This document shows, in pieces, positions 12,632 to 21,600 of a stretch of DNA of 64,000 nucleotides. Source of the DNA: Chondrosia reniformis (taxonomy: Eukaryota > Porifera > Demospongiae > Chondrillida > Chondrillidae); assembly GCA_947172415.1 (NCBI GenBank), contig OX359194.1:5394001-5458000 (forward strand), written 5' to 3'. The notes below the pieces were generated by a model that was not told where the DNA came from, did not search any database, and was given only the letters and a program-made list of their open reading frames with translations. The position numbers were made by a program, and so were the translations under genes. Every line of letters begins with the position of its first letter. Position 1 is the stretch's first letter.

Positions 12632-14323
12632 AGTGGTAAACTTGAGTTTTATTAGAATATTAATGCTCAATGGTCCTTGTTTAGTGTATACGTATATACA
12701 CTACATGATATTTCTTATACGTATATTTGTATACACATACATATCTTAATGGCAACCTCTTCATGATGTAGCACCTCCTCAAGTACAAGGAGTCTCTGTG
12801 ATAGCTACAGTTAGTAGAAGAAAGCCCTCCCTATTGGTTCATTGGACTGCTCCGATAGGGCAGAATATCTCTTATGTAGTACAGTATTCTGCAACCAATC
12901 AGAACACTCCTCCAAATGATGCTCTTGAATTAATATCTTATTCAACTTCCATTTTACTGTCAATTGGAATTCAAAGTGGAACTACATATTATGTTTGGGT
13001 TTGTGCTATATATATCTAATAAACTCCATGGAAAATACAGTAGAAGAGCAATGAAAACAACCTTTCAAGGTACCCATGGTAGAGTAGTGGTGCCTTAACT
13101 GAAATTCTTTTGTACTACTACAGTGCAGATAATGATATACATTTAGCAGGCATCTTTATAACAGCTTGCTGTGACCCAAGGGTAACCACTGATTCAAGGT
13201 TGCACTGTACATACAGTACTTATGTAGTTTGCATTATAACAAACTTTTGCTCTTACATCATACTCATGAAAATGGCATCATTTATATATATATATATATA
13301 TATTATTTCATCCAGCAATGGTTCAAGTAATGCATGATTTTAATGCCACATCAGTTTCTTGTTTATATATATAGAACTTTCATTGACTGTATATTCATGT
13401 CCCAACAGTTCCAGGTGCTCCCACTGGACTGGTTATAACTCCACCACCTGACAAATGTGACCAGCTGAACTTACACTGGACAGCACCCTCCAACACAGGA
13501 GGACTTCCTGTCAAGTACAGAGTGTACAGCAATGGTGTTCTTGTACATCGTATTCTCAGTTCAACAAGAGCAGCCATTCTTGGACTAGTAATCAACTCTG
13601 AGTACAGAGTGAGAGTAATGGCTTTCAATGATTTGGGAGATGGAAAAGAAGTGACAGTAGTTAGAAGGACCAGACAACATGGTATATAATATATGTTGTG
13701 ATCAACTGCATCAATTCTCTATTTAATCATCCTCTTTTCTGTAGCTCCCACAATCTCCTTTCTCTCTTCACCACATTCAACAAGAATAACATTTACACTT
13801 TCATCATCACCTTTAATTGATTCATCTGACTGTACAATCTCTCCCAACATTTCTAGTCTACCCACAAAGATGGTGTCCACCTCTGATTCTACTAAAGTAC
13901 TAACTGTTGAAGGTTTGACTTCTGGAGTTAACTATACCGTCACCTGTATCTCTTCAAGGGAAGGTTTGGTATCCTGTGATTCTGTGACCAGCAACATTGG
14001 TATGTACAAGTGTAATATATTATATAGATATATAAAAGCTTCTTTATTTATTCATAATAGAAGAAGTTGGTTAATCAGGGTATTAGGGATTCCCAGTTAA
14101 ATTGGAGTCATCAAGACACATTCAAAACCTACTGTACCGACCTTTTAAATGGTCTATTCAAATATAATTGGAACAATATCATACCATATACAAAGAGGTT
14201 TTGACCTGTCTCTCCCACCAATTTTGACTGACTAGCATGAATTGGAAGTTTGTACTGTAATAATTATTCCATTGATCACAGTGTGTAGCTAACAGGCTAA
14301 TATGGTAAAGTGTGTCTACTTGT

Positions 14324-14364
14324 CAGGAGTGCATAATGAATAAAAAACGAATTATGCACTCCTG
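14324..14364. repeat. Small perfect hairpin in the F5-F6 intron of gene 2
   Basis: A 14-base inverted repeat, CAGGAGTGCATAAT / ATTATGCACTCCTG, around a 13-base A-rich loop. The same hairpin lies at 22188-22228 in the same intron of gene 3 and is absent from that intron in genes 1 and 4 to 6. It is a tiny palindromic insertion shared by descent between genes 2 and 3. Confidence 0.7.
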
Positions 14365-16907
14365 ATTTGTTGATGTCGAAAAATGAATTGGAAATATATA
14401 TATAATATTGTTTATTATAGCTGACTGTGTATTCTACGTACTGACAATCCTCCAAATCTCAACTGCACCTTTTATAATTTCTTTTCCTAAAATTTTAATG
14501 ATTATTTACATAATTTTCTAATTTCTAATTACATTCCACTACATAATATCTTCATCTGCAGTTACCTTATCAGTACCTCCAAAGGTCACTGGTGTGTTTG
14601 TAAGAGTTGTATTTACTAAAGTACCTACTCTCACTATTAGCTGGACACCAATAACTGATTTTGATTATGACATTTCATACACTGTGTGGTATTCTACAAG
14701 CAGTGGTACCTCAACAGAACCACCATCTGGAGCCTCAACAATGTCAGGAATCACTGGTACAATAGCTACACTGAGTGGACTTACACAAGGTACAACCTAC
14801 TATATTTGGGTAGCAGCAATTTCATCAGTTGGTGAAGGACCTTTCAGTACAAGAGTGTCAAAGAGAACTTATAAAGGTAATACTTGAAATGAGCATTTTA
14901 TTTATTAATATGTATAGTACCTGAGAATTTGGTCCATGCAGTACATATCATATAAACAGTTTAAGCCATTGACCCTTACAGTATGTAAACATCAGGATCT
15001 ATCAATGGCTCAAGTTTTATCTTATATATTTTATGATAGTCCATCAATAGCTATACACATATAATTGTGAAATATACTTTTGTGTTTCCTGATCACAGTA
15101 CCAGCACAGGTGAAAAAGGTGGATCTAGTGAGTATCAGTTGTGTTCAACCAGCTCTTTGGGTATTCTGGTTGGCACCTTCAAGTGAACGTCCCATCCAAA
15201 ACTATTAAATTGAGTACAAGTCATTAAACAGATTGGAATAGAGTATTGCCAAACCCAACTAGTACATCAGTTACAATAGAGAACCTTCAATCTGTACATT
15301 CCTACCAAGTGAGAGTGAGAGCTGTGTCTGATGTTGGATGTGGAGTGTGGAGCAAATCTGTCCTTCAAAGCACAATTAATGGTAATGTAGTACTTCTAGT
15401 GTACGTATATACGTAGGTTGGATTTCCTCTAGCTGTGGATTAGCTGTATATATAGAGATAGTTAAAGCTTCCTTGATTGATTTCATTACTTCTTTTTTAA
15501 TTTTCAAACTGTAGATACTGATGAATGCTTAGCTAACAATGGTGGATGTGATCATATATGTCTAAATACACCAGGATCATATACTTGTGCTTGTAATACT
15601 GGCTATACACTAAATGAAGATGGACACACATGTGGTAAGCAATCCTATAAAGGGAAATTCCTGATTGTTTCCTTATTTAGAGTTCTTGGTGCAGTTTCAC
15701 TGTATAAAATAACTAAGTTTGTGTATTTCACAAAGTTTTTATTTTTAGATAACATAGTAACAGTCAACTTTGTGGAGATAAGTGCTTCAGTATACGAAGG
15801 ACAGACTGTAGTACTATCTGTTGAGAGAGATGGGTGGATAGCCACACCTCTTTTGATGACTGTGAGAGTAGTAGAACTAGACATCTGTCTCTATGGAAGT
15901 GGTAAGCTGATATCACATCTGAAGCTGTAGCAATACTTTGGTTTAGGTCGTTGTTAATTTTCAGTCAAAGCTGTTTACAGTCGACTCCTGATATAATGAA
16001 CACCAAAATCCCAGCATAATTGTTCATTATAAAAGAAGTTCTTTATAACTAAATGTACTTTATTTGTATATAACTATACAAATATACTACTCATCAGTGA
16101 AGTATTAATACAGTAAACATGCTTACAAAATTAAAATTACGTAAAATAGTATATTAATGGTACTCAGGGTGGACTTTTCAACTGAAAATTCGTCACAAAT
16201 ACCCTTCTCCTTCCTCCCTTCATCCACTTCGTCCAGTAACTTTGGTTTAAGATTGATAAATAAAGCCGTTTTTGAGAGAGGCTACTGGTTTAATTTGCAT
16301 TATTTACATATAATTTTAGGGAATACTTTCTGTTTAAATTAATATATAGGCATTCTAGTCTATTTCCATTTAATCAAATTCAGAATATTCATTTAAAAGG
16401 CATGGGTTAATTAACTAGGTTAATTACTAAATATATTTCAAAGCTAAATAAATTTATATGTGTGTATATATACGTATATAATTTGATGCTGACATTTTTA
16501 TCACTAATGGAGTCCACTTTACTAATTAAATTAATCCAATCATTCCATTCAAATTAAATATAGGTACACGCGTACTTGCTAACCATGAAACATGTAGTCA
16601 CGGTATTTCATATGACCCAACTCATGCAGCTAATGAAGGTGATTATGTTCTGAGGAATTCTACACTGACCTTCTCTGAAGTTTACAAGTCATTTGAGAGA
16701 CAGCACATATCAGTGGAACTAGTGGCCGATGAAGATAATGGAGAGAGAGATGAAGTGTTTCATATTCTCATTGACACTCCCTTTGGAATACAAAGCAAGA
16801 GAAGAGCAGTATCTTGTTTGATACATAATGTATAAGTACTGCTGTATAGGCCAATAATACAGTATACTGTTTTGTTACTTCTATACTTGAAAAATGCACC
16901 TAACAGT

Positions 16908-18105
16908 ATGTTGGATGTGGAGTGTGGAGCAAATTTGTCCTTCAAAGCACAATTAATGGTAATGTATACGTAGTACTTCTAGTGTACATATATAGTGTTG
17001 AATTTACTCTAGCTGTGGATTTGCTATATATATTGAGACAGTTAAGGTTTCCTTGATTGATTTCAATACTTCTTTTGAAATTTCAAACTGTAGATACTGA
17101 TGAATGTTTAAAAAGGGAAATTCCCGATTGTTGCCTTATTTAGAGTTCTTGTTTGACTAGAAAGAGATCTAGATACACTGTACAGTTTCACTGTATAAAA
17201 TAACTAAGTTTTCATTTTTTAGATAACATAGTAACAGTCAACTTTGTGGAGATAAGTGCTTCAGGATACGAAGGACAGACTGTAGTACTAACTGTTGAGA
17301 GAGAAGGGTGGATAGCCACGCCTCTTGTAGTGACTGTGAGAGTAGTAGAACTAACCATCTGTCTCTATGGAAGTGGTAAGCTGATATCACATCTGAAGCT
17401 GTAGCAGTACTTTGCATCAGGTTGAGGTCTTGTTAATTTTACATCTTAAAGTCACAGCTACATATATATATGTGTACGTGTACCTATTATCCTTAAAATA
17501 TAATGGATTTAATTATTTTTTTTAAATCTACATAACTCTCTCTTACTCTATGCTGCATAGTGGACTCCATTTGTGATAAAAATGTCAGCATCAAATATAT
17601 ACATAGTACATACAACTTTAAATACAGTCAGTAATTAATCTAATTAATTAACCCATGCATTTAAATGAATCTTCTGAATTTGATTAAATGGAAATACACT
17701 TCCTTATGTCTATATTAATAAAGTAAGTATTTATGGTGCATGGTTATTCCCTAAAAGTAAGTTTAGGGAATAACTACCAATAATTGTATTGTTGTAAATA
17801 TATAATACAAATAAGCCAGTAACCTCATACAATCATATTTGTTAACCATGAAACATGTAGTCACGGTATTTTAATATGACCCAACTCATGCAGCTAATAA
17901 AGGTGATTATGTTCTGAGGAATTCTACACTGACCTTCTCTGAAGTTTACAAGTCATTTGAGAGACAGCACATATCAGTGGAACTAGTGGCTGATGAAGAT
18001 GATGAAGAGAGAGATGAAGTGTTTCATATTCTCATTGACAATCCCTTTGGAATACAAAGCAAGAGGAGAGCAGTTACTTGTTTGATACATAATTATATAG
18101 GCTAG
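16908..18105 (+). pseudogene. Duplicated gene tail (F7 end, EGF stub, CxA, CxB)
   Basis: A second, incomplete copy of the 3' end follows gene 2: the last 51 bases of F7 (16908-16958), the first 17 bases of EGF (17094-17110, cut in the codon run DTDECL), a full CxA (17223-17375, with DIC changed to TIC), and a full CxB (17894-18105, stop TAG). Without an upstream start it should not be expressed alone. It could serve as an alternative 3' end for gene 2. The intron before CxB is 518 bases long and has an in-frame TAA just upstream of the conserved acceptor, which helps to fix that acceptor. Confidence 0.75.
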
Positions 18106-18341
18106 TAATAAAGTACTGCTGCATTGGCCACTAATGTAAGGGCTACTAATATTAGTACTGTAACAGTATAAGTATTTGCAATTGGTTTATATAATTATAG
18201 TGTTAATTATAAGTACTGTAACTCCTGTATACTGTATACTAATAAAGTACTGCTGTATAGGCTATAAACTAATATAGTTTTGCTATTTCTACTTGAAAAA
18301 TGCAGTTTGATAGATTATCTATTATACGTAATTAATTATAA

Positions 18342-18551
18342 TCTTATTTGGCATACAGTACACAGCTGTAGGAAGGTTGGAAAAACACCTCCAGTATACG
18401 TAATATATGTAATATACTTACCAGTGTACACATTGACTTCTTGCTCAATGCATAGACTATATATCTATACTTACGTAACGTTACGGTTACGTATATAAGT
18501 ATAGATAGTCTATGCTCAATGGAAGCCGATACGTTAGTGATATATAGAAAA
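18342..18551 (+). promoter_or_regulatory. Class I leader-proximal block upstream of gene 3
   Basis: This conserved block, beginning CTTATTTGGCATACAGTACA and ending GAAGCCGATACGTTAGTGAT just before the ATG, is shared with 24621-24748, 45949-46080 and 57442-57576. It always precedes a leader of the MEVGSA type (truncated in the second case). Here it is interrupted by a 63-base hairpin element at 18451-18513. It is probably promoter plus 5' UTR, and it is unrelated to the class II block. Confidence 0.45.
18451..18513. mobile_element. 63-base hairpin (mini-MITE) in the gene 3 leader region
   Basis: A near-perfect palindrome with arms 18451-18479 and 18486-18513, rich in ATAGACTAT and TTACGTAAC. 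It is flanked by the 8-base direct repeat GCTCAATG (18443-18450 and 18514-18521). The empty site, with a single GCTCAATG, is seen at the same place before genes 6a and 7. An 8-base duplication fits a very small hAT-type non-autonomous element. Confidence 0.65.
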
Positions 18552-18609
18552 ATGGAAGTCGGCTCGGCTGCAGGTATTTGGATACTTCTCATTTTCTGTT
18601 CTTCTAAAG
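18552..18609 (+). CDS. Gene 3 exon 1: class I signal peptide
   Basis: ATG, then MEVGSAAG followed by the hydrophobic core IWILLIFC and a small-residue stretch CSSK, ending one base into the next codon at a GT donor. This is a short but typical secretion signal. The start is fixed by conservation of the same ATG and leader in genes 6a and 7. Confidence 0.8.
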
Positions 18610-21600
18610 GTACCGTACTTTATAACCATTCATGATTAGATTCATTAATTAAAATATAGATTACGTAGTCTATGATAAATCTATATATGATTAAAATAAG
18701 GGAAAAGAGACACTTATGTATGAAAAGAGCTTACTGTATACGTACCTAGATATTATTTAGTATCGTGCACGAAGGGTCTCGAGGCTCTTTAATCTTGCCT
18801 ATATATACGCTCTATCCTTCAGTTGCATCACAACCAGCTACAACTATTACAGTTGGATCAGGTTCTCCAGTCGACATAACTGCAACACCTACCATTAGTC
18901 AATCAGTAGAGTTACAGTGTAGCAGGACACAAGCATTCAAGAAGTGGTATACTACAGGAAGTGTAGTAAAATCCACTCCAGGTGAAGTGTGGACAATTAC
19001 TGGTCTACCTACTAGGATATTAGGTTTTTCTACATTTGCTACAAGTCATGCTGGAACATACTCTTGTCGTGTAAATAATGGGAATGATAATGAGAATGAA
19101 ATGAACACAACAACTTACACAGTAGTGCTTGGTAAGTTTGTACAACTAAATGCAGAACATAGCTGTCCTATTGTGTATATGTGCTGAGTTATGATTCAAC
19201 TCACAGCCATAGTTTCCAACATATAATTACGTGTAGTAGGAACTTTATGTACGTATATATATATATGTATATAACTTTAATAGACAATACATAAGTCAGG
19301 TCCTTATATATATAATTGAAAAGCTGAAATTCTCTGCACATAAAGTATACACATAGTATAATTGGTATTGCTTGAAGTGTATCTGCATTAATCCTAGCCC
19401 TCTAACCTTTGTATCTTAGCTACCCCAACTCCACCACCACAAGTCCAAGGTGTCGACATTACAAGAGGAATATCTGATGGATCTCTATCTTTGACAGTTT
19501 CATGGACTGCAGTATCTGGATCTGGAATAACCTACACTGTGTGGTATTCTACAAATAGTGGTACTACTGCAGAACCACCATCTGGAGCATTAAATGTGTC
19601 AGGTATCACTGGTACATCAGCTACACTGAGTGGACTTGCACAAGGTACAACCTACTATATTTGGGTATCAGCTGTTTCATCAGGTGTACCAGGAACTTAC
19701 AGCATGAGAATGTCAGAGACTACATATTCAGGTAATGTAACTATAATAGATCACTTATTGTTGGGATCAATGTTTTTCAAAATGATAGGGTTATGATAAT
19801 GTATATATATATACAATACATACATTTTGCGTTGGGACCTTTATATATATTCAATGTGTATACATATATATTAGATATTCAATGTTTCAAAATTAAAGCT
19901 AGTCACTTCATTCACTTATCATGACTGTGAAATGATGAGTCACAATTAATTGGTATCCAGCCATAATTAGTATACTATATGTTTCATATATCATACTACA
20001 TACTATGTATACATACGTAGCTACTACTTATTATATCATTTATAGAACTTATTCTTTATTAATGTTCATATTGCATAGAATCCTTACAAGTGAGAGGTGT
20101 TAGAATTAGTAAAGGGACATTAGATGGATCTCCATCTTTGACAGTTTCATGGATTGCGGTATCTGAATCTGGAGTAACTTACACTGTGTGGTATTCCACA
20201 AGTAGTGGTACTACAATAGAACCACCATCTGGAGCATCAGTACTGTCAGGAATTATTAGTGCATCAGCCACATTGACTGATCTTTCACAAGGAACCACAT
20301 ACTATATTTGGGTAGCTGCTGTAAACGGCAGCGATCAAGGACCTTACAGTTTGAGATCCTCAGCAATTACATTTCAAGGTACTAGTGTAAGTAGAATATT
20401 AATGGTCTTTGTTTAGTGTATACACTAAACGAATATCTATGAAAACCTCTTTTACGTATATTTGTACATGTATATATGCAACCTCAAAACTTATATATAC
20501 AAATGTTATTGACAACCTCTTCATTATGTAGCACCTCCTCAAGTACAAGGAGTTTCTGTGATAGCTACAGTTAGTAGAAGAAAGCCCTCCCTATTGGTTC
20601 GTTGGACGGCTCCGATAGGGCATGATATCTCTTATGTAGTACAATATTCTGCAACCAATCAGAACACTCCTCCAAATGATGCTCTTGAAATAATATCTTA
20701 TTCGGCTTCCATTTTACTATCAATTGGAATCCAAAGTGGAACAACATATTATGTTTGGGTTTGTGCTATATCTAATAAACTCCATGGAAAATACAGTAGA
20801 AGAGCAATGAATACAACCTTTCAAGGTACATACCTACGTAAACAAATGTACTTTACTGCAAAATTATTTCTCGTGTGATTGATGGACAAATGAACCAATT
20901 AATATAGAAGGAAACTTGACTTGTTAATTTTATATAGCTCATGATCAATGAACTGTAAGTCTTTGACCTGATGTTCACCATTTATTTCCTAAAATTCCCA
21001 ACAATACTACCATTACAGTATAACATATAAAGATATAACAGGCATCTTTATAACAGCTAGCCACTTGGTAGTGACTCAAGGGTAACCGATGATTCATGGT
21101 TGCACTGTACATATGTAGTTTGAATATAACGTGCATACATAAACACTTTGAAATGGCATCCACATGAATGTTATTTTATCCGAGGACAATTTAGGTTCAA
21201 GTATTACATGATTTTAATGCCACATCAGTTTCTTGTTTGAAGGTATATAGAACTTTCATTGACTGTATATATATACATGTCCCAACAGTTCCAGGTGCTC
21301 CCACTGGACTGGTTATAACTCCACCACCTGACAAATGTGACCAGCTGAACTTACACTGGACAGCACCCTCCAACACAGGAGGACTTCCTGTCAAGTACAG
21401 AGTGTACAGCAATGGTGTTCTTGTACATCGTATTCTCAGTTCACCAAGAGCAGCCATTTTTGGACTAGCAATCAACTCTGAGTACAGAGTGAGAGTAATA
21501 GCTTTCAATGATTTGGGAGATGGAAAAGAAGTGACAGGAGTTAGAAGAACCAGACAACATGGTATATAGTAGTCAACTGCATCAATTCTCTATCTAATCA

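Larger units (their letters stand above)
12200..12652. mobile_element. 453-base foldback element with target duplication
   Basis: Insertion in the F2-F3 intron of gene 2. It is flanked by a perfect 13-base direct repeat, TAGAATATTAATG, at 12187-12199 and 12653-12665; the uninterrupted site is present in the same intron of other copies. Two inverted arms of about 102 bases (12324-12425 and 12549-12650) are nearly perfect complements around a centre of about 120 bases. Each arm holds a hammerhead ribozyme core. No coding capacity is seen. The ribozymes and the length of the target duplication point to a non-autonomous relative of Penelope-like elements; a retrozyme-like element is the alternative. 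Confidence 0.8.
7705..16835 (+). pseudogene. Gene 2: longest copy, four extra FN3 exons, several lesions
   Basis: Exons: SP 7705-7765 (class II leader, core YWIFLSWIIIL), Ig 7995-8282, F1 8550-8861, extra FN3 X1-X4 (9459-10850), F2 11889-12173 (15-base in-frame deletion), F3 12772-13069, F4 13409-13681, F5 13745-13999, F6 14562-14876, F7 15099-15381, EGF 15515-15634, CxA 15749-15901, CxB 16630-16835. Lesions: X2 has a displaced donor and runs into TAA at 10111; X4 has an in-frame TGA at 10685-10687; F3 has a 4-base TA expansion near 13010; F7 has a TAA at 15206-15208 and an 8-base deletion. All other exons are open. Because these exons are phase 1-1, skipping the damaged ones would leave an open message, so a shortened product is possible. 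A pseudogene is the simpler reading. A hammerhead-bearing foldback lies in the F2-F3 intron. Other long introns show nothing beyond the listed repeats. Confidence 0.8.

Noticed and set aside
15978-16260. Possible DNA-transposon end (GTCGACTCCTGATATAATGA) in the CxA-CxB intron of gene 2
   Set aside because: Resembles ends of some mariner/pogo elements, but no matching inverted end or target duplication was found.
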